Notes: a model not told the origin generated them from the letters alone. A DNA stretch of 64,000 nucleotides from Ciona savignyi (GCA_000149265.1 CH003245.1:1162870-1226869); one strand, 5' to 3'; shown: positions 37,001 through 49,499, numbered from the stretch's first letter. Translations and numbers: made by a program.

Positions 37001-40000
37001 TTTGCACCCTACACTTTTATGATATTTACAGAATTTAGTACTATACAACTAGTGCAGAACAAAGTTGAACCCAATTTTTATATTAATATTTTTTACCGAA
37101 AATAGAGTGCCTTTTAGCACGAGCTTCACTGTATCATAATTATTAACAAGATCATTTAAGAATCATTACGCTTCACACCTTCCTACCCAACTTTACGACT
37201 CCAAACCGAACCAACATACCAATCCTTCCTGTTTCCGCTTTTTCTCTTCCTCCTTTGCATCGAGAGCCGCTCTTCTATCCTCCATGTTCTTCTTGAGGAG
37301 CTGGGCTCGATCCTGCGCTTGCTTTTGGAGCGCCGAGATCTTCTTCTTCCTCTGCTCATCACTTGCAACATCCGATGCAACATCCACCTGAAAGAGGTGT
37401 TGCGATCTCATTCTCTGATCATTTTTATTTCTAATACAGCAATAAAATATCTAAATCATATAGAAATAGATGTTATTTTTTTAAACTGATTAGCTGTATC
37501 CTTTATTAAAGGTAGTAAATTTTAAATAAGCTCATATTATAAAGTAAAATAGCAAATTTCTCGCTGGCAATGAAAACCCTAATTGTTTTTAATTTTGTTG
37601 AGAATTGACCAATTACGATCGTTTGAACATTACCTATTTTTTGTATCTTCGGGTGAGTCAAACTTTTTTATTCCTTATGATTGCATTATGAAAACTATAG
37701 CATGATGGTAGTTGGAAACATTTTGCCCAAAAGAGAGATTTAAACTCCCTACTTTTGGCAATTCTCACCCAAGTAACGTTTAACTTGCTTTGTACCCCGT
37801 TTACTTTGTATTTTAACTGAAACTATGTTACCTTGTATGGTCCAACGCCTTTGTTCACGATTTGCTTCCTGTCGTTGTAGTTTTGCGCTCGTGTTTTCTG
37901 TAGTTGTGCCAGATACTCCTGCTCACTGGCCTGGGCTGAAATGATACCACATGATCTAAATATAGCCTAACTTATTTTCAATTTTGGCATTCTATGATAC
38001 TGTAATTTTGAGGTGTACTCTCCTCTAATTGTATGGTTGTTAATTGTAATCCGAATTTGAGATGGGAAAATGGGTTTTCTACCATTTGTATACCACCACA
38101 CACTAGGGATTATTTTACAAGGGTTTTAAAAAACACATAAACATCTTTCTCACCTTTAGCTGGTGCTGCAGAGTAAGGTCGCAATGCAGCAGCAACACCC
38201 ACAACTGGTCTGGGTTTACGGAAGCCCTGAAATTTTTGGGAAAAAAATAATTTTCAATTTAATATGAATTGAGCAGCAAATCTTCTGTTTCACATAGTAA
38301 TTCTGACTAAATAGCTCAGTGGGTTAGTGTGTCGCCTTTTTGTGGCGGGGTTGCAGCTTCAAAACTGGCCGCTCGCTAGTCGGATGTGTCCTTAAGCAAG
38401 GCACTTAGAGGACATTGTCTGAACCCAGTGGTTTAATGGGTTCTACCGAAATTAAACGTAACTCTTAATCCTACACAATACAACTGCGAAAAACCAACAG
38501 TGACCATTGGGTAATCTGACGTTAGTTTGATAATATCCCTTATGTTTTCGCATTTATAGAGATAAAAGGGATTATCCTATCCTATCCTATCCAGTAAACT
38601 AGTTTCATCCCCACCCACTGCCAATAACGAGAGTTTACCCAGTGTACCGTAAATCGGGGTTACTTGAACCTGCGGGTATACTTGGACCGGACACAGGATT
38701 ATTAATTAATGGATGTTTTTTTTTAGTTGATAATAACCAATATTTAATATTTTTTTAGTGTATATGCTTGTATGCCATCTATAATATATAACAAACAAAA
38801 CATAAACCTAAAAACATTTTATTTTTTATTTTAATTATCTGTTTTAAGGAGAACAAATGTACACTGCCTAATTTACATCTTTCAAAATGGGTACCCTAAC
38901 TATATAACTGTAAAAATGACATGTCTGAGTTTCTGTTTAATCATAGATGTATTTGTGTAGTATCCTTTTCAGGTAATAAAGTTGTCAAATAACTTAACAT
39001 GGCATCCACACATAGAATCAGACTGATATTGGTCAGAATTTATGTAAAATCGGGGTAACTTGGACCACTTTCAATAAAGGCTTTGACTACATTTATAATG
39101 TTAAATTGTGCTCAATTCAAGTTAAAAGATTATAATTATTGTCCAAACAACGACATTTATTATAGAATAATGAATTGTTACAAAACAGTAATAACAAAAA
39201 GGCAGTGTCATCAGGCAGTTGACTGATACAGTTAGGAACAGTTTTAAAAAGTGTTCTGTCATGAATTTTAATTACCAATAATTAATTTATCATGAATTTG
39301 TGTTTTAAGTTAAATTTGTTCACAAATTTATTTGAATGGTTTTGCAAAATACACAAAGAAGTGTATATATTGAGTTTTACCATCTGTATATATGCGTTTC
39401 TCCGCTGCTAAGTTATAGGTGGTCCAAGTTACCCCAAGCCGTGGTTACTTGGACCGACCATGTTTTTGGGATATTATGAATCTGGTAGAATAGGTAAATT
39501 ATAAAACTTTTAACATTTCAAGAGTACAATACTTCATAAACATATTAGGCTAGATTAAAAAACACCAGAGATTTAAAAAAAGAATTTGTGCTAGATCAAA
39601 GTTTAAAAGCGGTCCAAGTAACCCCATTTTACGGTACCTGATCGTTTCCTTTGCGCTTGTTCATTCTAGCTTCTTCCTTCCTCTGCAGATATTCCTGGAC
39701 GATCTCAGCTCGTTGTGCTGCTTTGTCTGCAGCAGCTCTGGGGATGGTGGTGTAATGAGGGGGCAGAGTTCATACGTCGACTAATGTCAATAATTATTTG
39801 GCACTTAAAAGGTTATACACAATGTGGTGTTAGTACTTTTCTGTTTTTATTTTTATTTTAATTTAGAAAACCTTGTTAAAAATAGAACTACACTTTTTTA
39901 GTTTAGTAATGTAGGTCCATCCTCTAAGTATTTGATAAAAATGGTAAACAAGAAAAGATTTTACAGTTGGTTTAAACATATATTGTATTAAAATTTAAAC

Positions 40001-43000
40001 GTATATTGTATTAAAATTTAAACACATATTGTATTAAAAATGGAAGCCTAATGATGCAAACTTCTACTCAAGTCAGCATTTGCCGTGTATAAAACCAAGA
40101 GGTTTGTTGAATCAAAATTTTTAAATTAACTAACCTGTTAATTTGTGCAAATCTTGCATCTTGTTCCTTCTGTCTTTCTTCCCAAGCAGCTTTTACTTTA
40201 TCAAGACCGGGTTGGGGGAATGGATTGGCAACTGGTCTGCAAAGCGGTAATAGTTATTATGCCACTATATGTTACAATAAATTATTGTAACCCTGATAAT
40301 GTAAAGCACTATATGTTAAAGTTATTATGCCACTATATGTTTAAAGTAGTTGATCAAGTGCACAGTTCTGTCTCCCAAATGGGACATTTAAGATGTTGTC
40401 GTCATCTATTCTTGCTGCTGTCCTAAAATAATTTATTCACAGATACTTAAAAGTATATTGTGACACAGTACAAAAGGTCTGTAGGCCTACCACGTTGACC
40501 TTAAAACAAGTTCTCACCTTTCTAATTAATATCTGTGTACAACGAAATCCTTACTATTGAAAGGTAACATGATCCTTTCAACACTTTGGTTGGAAAACCC
40601 AAATCATGGTCGAAACCAGGGGTCGGTGACTGGTGTAGGGAGAGGATTTTTCAAGGCATGCAGCATGATTTAATGAGCATGCAAAAAATCTTTAGTATAA
40701 GCATGCGCAAACTTAAACTGTATGCAAACATAAAGCCGATAACCTATAATAGTTTTAATATTGAGAGGTTTCAGTACTTTATACCATTTCAATCAACCAA
40801 TCTAAGATATGTTCATGTTTTTTTGGTCAAACTATTTTACAATTTAAGTGAGTAAGGTGTAAATGATTTAAACTGATTTCGGTACTAGGTTTGTTTGACG
40901 ATGCCAATCTTATGCTTATTTCCTACAAATTTTGTTTATTTATTTCAGAAACTTAAATAATGAAAAGAGTAAAACCTATATTAAAGTCAGTTGTTTGGAC
41001 ATTGAAAATTATTTTCTAATTAATTGCCATATGTGTAGCCAGGTTAAGCCAGATTATTTCCACCAAGTTTTTAATATATGACCTTTGGTCATAACTTAAA
41101 GGCAAACTGCAAAATACTTCATTTATTTGAAAAAGGTATTAAATATTTACACACTTGATAACTGTTCCTGGTGACGATAGTGTTGATTTTTTAATCAAAA
41201 TAAATGCAAACAAAACATTAACATTATGAAAGTACTAAACTTGAACCTAAAAGAAAAACTAACACTTGTTTACTTCATTTGGGGTTTCAAATATCGATAT
41301 ATCTAAAAAGATTGTGGATAAAGTTAATTTTTTTTACAAGACAGACTAACTCTAATTAATATTTATTCAATATTTACAATAAATGGCTAAGCACATACAT
41401 TAAATTTAATTTTTTGGAGCTGAGTGTCAAATAAAAATGCGATAGCAAGCTAGTTAGTTACCTTATTTTAAAATTATAATCACAATTAAAATGACTAAAG
41501 GTTCAGATATCTAAAAAATTTATTAAGATTAAAAAAGTTAAAATTTATTGTCATCTTTTTATCGACAGTTTCCCTTATTTAATTAATGAAATATTTGAAA
41601 TTCTATTTTTAGTAAAAATAAACAATATTATAAAAAAGTGTTCATAGTATTCAATCCACTTAAGTTTTAACCTATCCTAATTTGCACTGGTGTGTAAAAG
41701 TTCTTTTTTTTGTGGGAAACTTCACCATAAGAACTTCCACCGCCACGAAACCCAATAAAATCAACCTTTCTTTCTGCTCCATTTGGTCCAAGAAGTCGTT
41801 ATATTTCTCATAATCTCCCCTCTCTCTTGGTGCTGAAACTGGGCGATCTCTCCCTGACGGTCTCGGCGGTTTGGTCACTTTTTCCTGCAATTTTTTTTAA
41901 TCATAACAACAAGATAAATTTCAAGTTTCAACAAAAGAGAGTAATGTTTAAGAATAAAGCCATTAATAAAAAATATTTTTTTTACCATATTTGTGTGTGT
42001 GGATAATATAACTACATTTAAACAAAATAGCGTTATTGCTCATAAACTAAGTTATGAACTCCATAACCCGAGTCTCCCAACTTATCTGTAATCATTATTT
42101 CTTAATTTTTCTTTCTTAAACCTAACGGTTAATCTATGACCTATTACCAGCTCTCATTGAATATATATTCACGCTTAAACTCTGACCTATATTTAGTTAT
42201 TGAGAATACCAGTGTTAATTGCAATTCTAAGTTTTATTAAGGGTGTTGAATAAATGAAGTTTAATGTCGTTTGTATTGTAACTTTTAACCACAGAAATTC
42301 TCATAAAACGAAAACAGTTTCTGTGTATCCTAGTATATACTAATTGCAGAAACTAGTCAGTTTTTTTAAATATCGAAAGCGTTAAGGTTTAAAGGATTCT
42401 AAAAAAAGTAATAGCCTATTTTTCACGACTGTTTACTAAAACCACTCTTATGGAAAAAAGAGGAAAACACTGTTGCAGAAATATTACTTTTTCTATGATA
42501 TTATCAAATGTGACAAATAATGTGAAAATAATTTTTATTTACCAAAAGTAAGGTAGTAATTGCAAGAAAACTAAAATTAAATTCTACTAAAAAGGGTCAA
42601 AATAATTTATAAGGCTACACACAACCTGTCTGGAAAATGGTTTTACCTCTTCATCGTTTAACATATCTGCAGATCTTTTAAGATTTAACATCCTCGCTTC
42701 ATCCCTAGCTCTTCGGAGCTGGTCCTCCTTCATCTTGATCGCTCGATCCCGCTGCCTTTTCTGCATCTCTTCCTGAAGATCACAATTGCCTGGCTGGTTA
42801 TCATTTATAAGAGCTTCTAATTTGTTGGACCATCAGCCAAAATGAGCTTCTAATTTGTTGGACCATCAGCCAAAAGGTGGTGTGGTCTAAACCGGCTGGG
42901 AATCTGTTGATCTCCCTTTTTAATATTCTTAATGTAAGGCTCTTAACGTTGTTGAAACCCCATGATTTATTGGATCAAACTCCGACAGACAGTCCGACTG

Positions 43001-46000
43001 ATTAGTCTGGCGGTTTAGTACGTCGCCTTCCAGGGTTACAGCCGAAGGGTTGCAGGTTCTAAACTGGTCCCTAACTGGTCGGTTGTGTCCTTGGGCAAAG
43101 CACTTAACAGACATTGCCTGATCCCAGCGGATTAATGGGTTCTACTAAATTAAAGGAACATGTGAATCATACACAACACACTGCAATACCTCTGATAACA
43201 CGACAGTGGGCTCGAGGTAATCTGACGATTGGATGTGTATTAACCTTCTTGGTTTTTCCATTCACGGGGGTAAACATGAATATTCTATCTTATTCCTAAA
43301 CATACATTATAGCATTGACTCCATTAAACACCACACAGATATATCTTGAATAAATGACAACCTTACTGTTGACAAAAGGTTATCTGACTTTTACTTGTGC
43401 AGTATTGGCCTTAGTTTAAACTTACTTTAATTAATTATTGAATGATGATGTTAAAAGAATTGTTTTCGAAGCAAAAAACGCTAAAAAAGAGTGCCTAACT
43501 ATTCATGACATACATATTCTGAAAAAACAAACTCCTTTAATATAAGTTTAGTTCACTTGGGCATGATTTGACATTTTATTAATATTTAAATCGTACCAAT
43601 CTTCTTTTCTTTTCCCCAATAAGATTTTCCTTGCGAATTCTTTCCTGCTCCAGCAGTTGCTGACGTTTCTTAGAAAAAAAAGTACTCAGTATAATAAAGC
43701 GCAAATCAGTTTAATTTTTTTTAAATTATGTTATTGTCTACGTGAATTGGAAAAATATTAAACTTTGGTAAATCGACTATTGACCCAAGGCATATGTTGC
43801 AATCTACGATATATTGGTGCTAGTAAATTATATAGCAATGGCCTAATCCCCAAAAATCAGAATTATCGAACCCCCATAATAGGAAGTTATATACTCTTTA
43901 ATTATGTGAATTAATGACTGTTGGTTTCAGCGTCTTTTCCTTTTCTTGTATTCAGATTTGTTTTATTTGCTACTGTTTGTAAGTAGGACAAAAAAACAAT
44001 AAATAAACCAAAAATAAAAGAAGAACACTGAAATGCAATTGTACACTGCAAGCAAAACATTGAATTTGTCTTAAATTTACCATATTTCAGAAACAAAATA
44101 TTAAAGAAGTGTGTCAAGACTTTGTTATCATAACCACTGGCCTAATCTTTTCACAAAAATAAAACAGCATAGCAAGAATGAACTAAAATGTCACAGAAAT
44201 ATTTTTGAAGCAACACACCTTTTCTAAGATATTATCGACTGCATTATGAGCGTTTGCGAGCCTGGTTGGTTTGGGTTTCGGTTTTGCAGCGACCGAGGGT
44301 CCATAAGCAGCAGCAATTTGCTGATCCCGACGGTTACGAACACCTACTTGAGCTCCGTAAATTTCTAAGTTTCGAGCACGTTTGGCTGGAAAAGTGTAAA
44401 TTCTAGTTTAAGATTATTTCTGTTGTTTTCATTGAAAACATGAAAGCAGGCGCCTTTGGATGGAAAAACAGGAGAAAAACAGAAAAAAATTACATTTGTT
44501 AAAACTTGTCTGTAATCCCAAAAAACTAATTACTTTAGTTATAGTTAGATGTTGCTGCCTAACTAGCCAAACCAGAAATTTAAATAAAAAATATGATGGT
44601 AAATAATTCCGCAAATCGCATCAGTGTCATTACCCTACATGCTCCATCAAAACGCGACATTCATTCAGAAAATAAAAGCAACATACCAGCAGGTTGTGGT
44701 TGGTATCGGCTCGGATTCGCAGGGGACGGCCTTGGAGCTGGTTTCCTACCCTTGTGCAACACCGTGTGGCTGAATTCGGCTTCATGTTGCTCCTGGGAGA
44801 GATGCTCGGCGGTGAGCGGCGAGATGAAAGGTTTCCTCAGGATGCTGTTGATGGATGGACGCTCGCGAGGATTGCGTCGGAAGAGCTGGGAGACGAGGGA
44901 ACGGAGCTCGTAGGAATACCGGGACGGGACAGGAGGGTACGATCCTCTGAAATTAAACATGACTCCTAAGAATTATATAATGCAGTAAAATTATACGGCC
45001 CAAAATAAGAAGACCAAAGTGTATGTCCAAGCTTTAATAGGGAACAGTGAATTAAAAATCTGGTGTTTTATGCTCTGTTGCAGAAAATTAATTTTATGTT
45101 TTTAGGAAATAATATATGGTATCATTAACGACAGTAAAATATGCACTTTTAGATTCTTAAATCATACTGGTAGTGTGCTAATTATAATTTTGACTTTTTT
45201 ATGTTTTTTTTTTATAAGAACCAAATAAAATATAAAATAATAGCGATGGATAACCTACTTTTAAGGGATGCCATACTTTATAATTTGTAGAAAGGTTAGG
45301 AATATATATAATAGCATATAGCAATATGCAAATTATAACAATACACTATTGACTTAATGGTTATTTTTTGGCCACCTTTGTCATGGGAACATAAAGCAAT
45401 TTGTATAACCATTAAAAGGTGTGGTTTTGACAGGTGTGCGAAAGTACATTATTATTTATATATGAATGTTGGTGTGGTTAATTGTAAATTTACTTTTAAA
45501 CACTATTAAATCATTAAAAAAGTCTTTAAGTATGACTTTAGATGACATTTGTGGAATTCAGAATACAATATTGCAATTGACACCTTTAACAACTGATTTA
45601 AATAACCAGATAGTGCCTTAGTGGTTGGTGGTACCTTATAATTTTGAGCACAAGGTTTTTCATGTTCCCAGCTTCAAAGGCATGTTTTAAAGTAAGTGTC
45701 TCGTAAACCACACAGCCAAGTGCCCACACATCGCTCTTGTTGTTATAAGGTTTGTTCTCACAGATTTCCGGACTCAGATAATATGGGGTGCCTAAAATGC
45801 ATTGAATAAGGAGAGATGTTAATGGACAGACCGACAGATGACACAGCAGATGTATGGCCTCTTGGTAACAAAATAAAGAAGTAACCTATAAGTATTTAAG
45901 AAGCCATTTCTATTATCTTTAAATCATTTAAAGTATTATTTTAAGTAGTTAAATTACAAATACTCAAAAACCTGAAATGATGTGCACTTTTTTTACCTAA

Positions 46001-48614
46001 AGTTTTTATGCTGAAACCTGTGTAATACACAAAGACTCGTTAAATTTAAAAAAATAATTTTTAAATGATTAATATACCAAATTGTTTTAATAAAATAAGT
46101 CAATTTAGAAAATAGAGCAAATTCAGGATGCCAGATTCCAATTTACATGGGATACAGGACTACCAAATATATATGATAAATATAGCTAAAACAATGTCCA
46201 CACAGTATAAATAAGGTATAAAAATACCAATGCATGTTCTTGCAAGTTCCATTGTGTTGTTTAAAACTCTTGCAATTCCAAAGTCGCCAAGCTTGATGGT
46301 GCCAGATTTTGTCAAAAATATATTCTGAAAATATATATTTTGGCAAATTGCATGAGATTCTAGACTACAATTTGCTGATATTGGTACGGGTAATGCAAAA
46401 AAATAAAATATTAAAGCCATTTTTTTTGTATTGGGTATATGTATCATATTCAAAAGTTTTAATAATTAATAATTGAGGTGGATTTGGGTCAATACAGATA
46501 TGGAAGTATCTATGTTATTTTCACTATTTAGCTTACTATTTTGAACAAGAAGGTTGTCAGTGAAATTTATAATTATAGTTTATCTGTTTATATTGAAGGT
46601 TGTAAAAGTTGGCAAACATTAAAGCTTAAAAGGGAACAAACATCCTATGAGCACAATACAAAATACGATACCATGCACTGTTACAAACAGATTTTTACAA
46701 ATTAGGCTATACCATACTCAATGCAAAACTTTTATGACCTTTTTAAATGAAAAAAAAATTGAAAACAATTAAAAAAATTAAAACAGAAAAAAAATTAAGA
46801 ACAATTAAGAAATTAAAAAAAGAAAAAAAAATTCTTTGTACCATTTACAAAGTGTGAAATTACAAAAGATTGATTGCTTAAAAGTTAACAGCAAGAATGG
46901 TACCATCTTTAACCTATTTTGCAAAACTACTTACAGAAGTCTTAATATCTCTGTGCAGGATCTTCCGGTCGTGAACATGCTTCAACGCCAGGCATATCTG
47001 TACAAACCACGACAACACCTGGCGCTCCGGGAAAGCCACACCTCGCTGTTTGTTGATAAGTGCGTATAAATCTCCACCCTCACAGTACTCCATGATGATG
47101 TAAAGATGTCCGTTTTCTTGGATAATAATAACACTTAATTCGATTTTGGGAAAAATATATGATTATTAGCAATGAACTATAATATCTTTAGCCTTGCCAA
47201 ATTTAACAAAATATGCTGTGAGAAAGGTCTTAAGGCCTTACATCCATAAACTCCCTGTTGTTATTTTCTGAGTAGAATTTAATTTAAAAGGGTAGAATCA
47301 AGATATATTTCTGTATTAATTATTTTCAATCACTTATGAAATTAAACATAAAATACATAATTTGATTTGAAATTAAAAACTCTTTAATAATATACAACTA
47401 AAACTAAGTATGATTTGATAAGCTTCCTTAAAACCATTGGGGATTGATGAAGTATATTTGTCATCCTTGAACCATTCTAAAATAACATTTTCGAAGATAG
47501 AATTTTGAATCCTATTCTACTAAACATTTTCAAATAGCTACAATGCATTCATAACACAAAAGAAATGCTTTATTCAAAAAAGAAAAAAACTAGAAATCTA
47601 TGGAGATTGAAATTTTTAGAATCTTAAGGATTAGAAATTTTACTTTGTATATTCCTTGGAATAGGATAGGATATTTATGTTTATCCCCGTGAATGGGAAA
47701 ACCATGGATAACATGGGCAATCGTCAGATCACCTCACGCCCACTGTCGTTTTACCGAAGCTATTGCAATGTGTGTATGATTCGCATGTTCCTTCAATTTA
47801 GTAGAACCCATTGATTCGCTGGTTTCAGGCAATGTCCGTTAAGTGCTTTGCCCAAGGACACAACCTACTAGCTAGTGATCAATTTCATCCCTGCAACCCT
47901 TTGCCAATAAGGTACTTACTAACTCACCAGACTAATCTGTCATTTTTTCAAACAAAACAAGTGTAAAAATAAATATTGAACCTTCGAATGACTCAGTGTA
48001 TTGAACAATATTAGGATGCCTCATTTTGGACAAAACCAACACTTCCTTCCGTGCCTCATTTCGCTCTTTTGTTTTCATCTTTGAAATTCCAATTTCCTGC
48101 AGAAACATCAATTTCAGGTTAGTTGGTTTTGTCACCAACACATTGACCAGTGATATTAAAATCCTAATATGATAGAAATAAAAGCACCCATATTTATTGC
48201 GATACTCAGGTGTTTATCTCCTAATTATGTTTTAGTCTTTAAAAGAAAGAATTCGAACATAAAACCAGGTCCATATTGTTAAATATGGTGGCAAAAAGAA
48301 GTACAGTTAGGGGTGTCAAGTGTTTCAGAAGTGAAAACGTACCCTATTCTTCCAAATTGCACCCTTGATAAACTAAAATCTTTTAAAATTGACTTAAACA
48401 AATAAAAATTCAAGTGTAAACCTTATAACCTTATTAAAATTAAACATTTATATTTTACTAAAATGATTCACTTTTTTATCAATCTGGCAGGATAACACTA
48501 TGGGAGTGTACGTACCTTTACTACAAAGTGTTCCCCTGATTCATTATGCTTCACCAGAATGGCCGTCCCAAACGACCCTTCACCGATTTTCTTTACTTTG
48601 GTATATTTATCCAT
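27733..48614 (-). CDS. NEK1: NIMA-related serine/threonine kinase NEK1 (complete, 28 exons)
   Basis: A complete NEK1 of about 1,324 residues (human about 1,258-1,286) runs from ATG at 48,614 to the stop at 27,733. It has an N-terminal kinase domain, a long basic coiled-coil region, a Pro/Lys/Thr-rich segment, acidic patches and the conserved NEK1 C-terminus. Exons are listed in the three sub-entries. Every junction uses GT-AG and reading phase closes throughout, except that the donor of exon 25 is ambiguous. Known family roles are DNA-damage response, centrosome and primary-cilium functions; in humans it is linked to short-rib polydactyly and ALS. The same role here is inferred from full-length conservation. 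The gene contains the 100-N assembly gap (in the intron before exon 26), several SINEs and a mariner-like element whose end touches the exon 12 donor. Confidence 0.95.
29484..29583. other. Assembly gap of 100 N
   Basis: Exactly 100 undetermined bases inside the large NEK1 intron between exons 25 and 26. A round 100 usually marks a gap of unknown size, so an exon or repeat may be missing here. Confidence 0.99.
31768..31940 (+). mobile_element. ATCCT-tailed SINE lacking the head
   Basis: Contains ttgggcaaggcacctaatgg, gcctgaacccagcggatta, acactgcaatagctccggta and gcgaggtgatctgact, then jumps to a short tatcctatccc tail. Antisense in a NEK1 intron. Confidence 0.8.
32497..32652 (+). mobile_element. 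ATCCT-tailed SINE, 3' half
   Basis: Starts at ctaaattgaaggaacatg and continues to ggggataaacatgaatatcc with a short tail. Antisense in a NEK1 intron, about 560 bases from the previous fragment. Confidence 0.8.
36028..36093 (+). repeat. Tandem duplication near a NEK1 exon
   Basis: Two copies of aaatgaagaaatgta with intervening gaaacgaatcagaaaa, directly upstream (gene sense) of the exon starting at 36,001. Confidence 0.65.
38303..38592 (+). mobile_element. ATCCT-tailed tRNA-SINE, complete but diverged
   Basis: Head atagctcagtgggttagtgt (A-box-like TAGCTCAGTGG), then gttgcagcttcaaaactgg, cttaagcaaggcacttagag, cattgtctgaacccagtgg and a (ATCCT)4-like tail. Antisense in the NEK1 intron between exons 12 and 13. 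Confidence 0.8.
38647..39634. mobile_element. mariner/Tc1-like non-autonomous element in a NEK1 intron
   Basis: 988 bases bounded by inverted ends: CCGTAAATCGGGGTTACTTG at the left; at the right CCCCATTTTACGG, preceded by GGTCCAAGTAA. Both ends are flanked by TA (38,645-38,646 and 39,635-39,636), as for Tc1/mariner. The motif ggggttacttggacc or its complement recurs internally near 38,675, 39,050 and 39,420-39,460 (the last as an inverted pair). No transposase frame is seen. Confidence 0.75.
39970..40039 (+). repeat. Tandem repeat, three ~23-base units
   Basis: Three near-perfect copies of atttaaacatatattgtatt in the NEK1 intron between exons 11 and 12. Confidence 0.8.
42811..42876 (+). repeat. 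Perfect 33-base tandem duplication
   Basis: gagcttctaatttgttggac and the following ccatcagccaaaa occur twice in a row, 39 bases from NEK1 exon 9. It looks recent. Confidence 0.85.
42996..43298 (+). mobile_element. ATCCT-tailed tRNA-SINE, complete
   Basis: Head actgattagtctggcggttt (the 'gattagtctg' subtype), B-box-like gttgcaggttctaaactgg, then the full body to cattcacgggggtaaacatg and a worn tail. Antisense in a NEK1 intron. Confidence 0.85.
46745..46832 (+). repeat. A-rich low-complexity stretch
   Basis: Runs of A broken by attaa and caattaag, in the NEK1 intron between exons 3 and 4. Confidence 0.8.
47661..47942 (-). mobile_element. ATCCT-tailed tRNA-SINE, complete
   Basis: Tail ataggataggatatttatgt, then body and head ending in caccagactaatctgtcatt. 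Sense to NEK1; the head starts 39 bases after the donor of exon 2. Confidence 0.85.
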
Positions 48615-49069
48615 TGTATGGGAGGTTTAAGGCACGTTTCGCCCATGCACTATAATATGAACAATAACTTGCCCTAAACTCTAAAGTACCGTACTAACAG
48701 AGTCTGCATAACATTAAAACACAAGTCATTAGTTTTTTCATTAAACCTCCCTTAGAAATAGAATAAATATGTGTATGGTAAGATTTAAGATTCAGTCGTT
48801 TATTTTTGGTCAGCAAAAATATTTCCAAAATTTAAACACAAATATTATGAAAAAATATAGGCTTCATGCCTATATATGAAGTTAACAATATGTAAACTTC
48901 ATGGTAATATTACATATTGTGTCACTCAGTTATCATTTTTCACTGGGTTCAGCAAGATGGATGTAGCTTGGCAAAAATGTTGGCTATGACCCGTAAATAA
49001 AATTTGTTTTTAAAATAGGAAGAAAAAAATTTTGGTTAAGAAAAAAGTGTGCGGAATTGACAGATAAAA

Positions 49070-49499
49070 CATATATTCACAGGGATAAACATCCCGTATG
49101 GAAAGTCTGTCAATTTTCGCCGAGATCTCGAGTGTGCACGCGCCAAATATTTAAGTGTGCAAACGTCCAAGAATGCACACTTTAAGTGTGCACACAATCT
49201 CGTTTACATAACTGTTTTACCAAAATCCTAAAAAAAACATATTATTCTATCCTTAATCTTTCGTGTCCGTCAGCTAACATATCTATCTACATAACTAAAA
49301 ATGTACGGAAAGTAAATTACCTGAGGTCCAGAGGTAGGTTTACAAGTTTAGTGGAAACTATACGATGTTTATACTGCCAGCTCGCGAGCGTGTGTGAAAT
49401 AACCCAAGTGTGCAAAAAACGCAGGGAAAAAAAACTCGAGTGTGCAGCTGCCGTACTTTCCATACTGGATAAACACATGAATATCATATCCTATCCTAC
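49070..49499 (+). mobile_element. SINE 3' end split by a transposon
   Basis: The block tattcacagggataaacat stops at 49,092 and resumes at 49,469 as ataaacacatgaatatcata with an atcctatcc tail. The two halves together match the SINE terminus. Confidence 0.75.
49093..49468. mobile_element. Unclassified TIR element (376 bases) inserted in a SINE
   Basis: Inverted ends CCCGTATGGAAAGT and ACTTTCCATACTGG (complement CCAGTATGGAAAGT) match at 12-13 of 14 positions. Flanks ataaacat and ataaacac suggest an 8-base target duplication. The inside carries repeated gtgtgca motifs in both orientations, near 49,130-49,195 and 49,390-49,445. No coding capacity. Confidence 0.75.

Larger units (their letters stand above)
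31495..44385 (-). other. NEK1: NEK1 exons 7-24: basic, coiled-coil and Pro/Thr-rich middle
   Basis: Exons (minus): 44385-44219, 43668-43597, 42772-42647, 41884-41766, 40236-40135, 39737-39638, 38226-38154, 37935-37832, 37387-37220, 36672-36538, 36001-35835, 35519-35447, 35269-35173, 34713-34633, 34078-33984, 33398-32842, 32438-32336, 31617-31495. Exons 8-15 are rich in Lys, Arg, Glu and Gln with heptad-like spacing ([39 protein letters not shown]), as in the NEK1 coiled coil. Exon 22 (33398-32842, 557 bases) is by far the largest coding exon and encodes a disordered KTPE/KPKPR-rich segment. Many exons have one or two bases of phase, so skipping would often break the frame. Confidence 0.88.
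44687..48614 (-). other. NEK1: NEK1 exons 1-6: kinase domain
   Basis: Exons (minus): 48614-48516, 48096-47982, 47116-46935, 46324-46228, 45791-45635, 44946-44687. Visible catalytic features: glycine loop GEGSFG at residues 11-16, the beta-3 lysine at residue 33 (VVK, the last codon of exon 1), HRDIK at 126-130, DFG at 146-148, the activation segment [14 protein letters not shown], and [11 protein letters not shown]. All expected catalytic residues are present, so the kinase is predicted active. Positions D128 and D146 equal those I recall for human NEK1, so the domain has no indels up to the DFG. HRDIKTS replaces the usual HRDIKSQ. The end of exon 6 begins the basic region after the domain. 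Confidence 0.95.
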
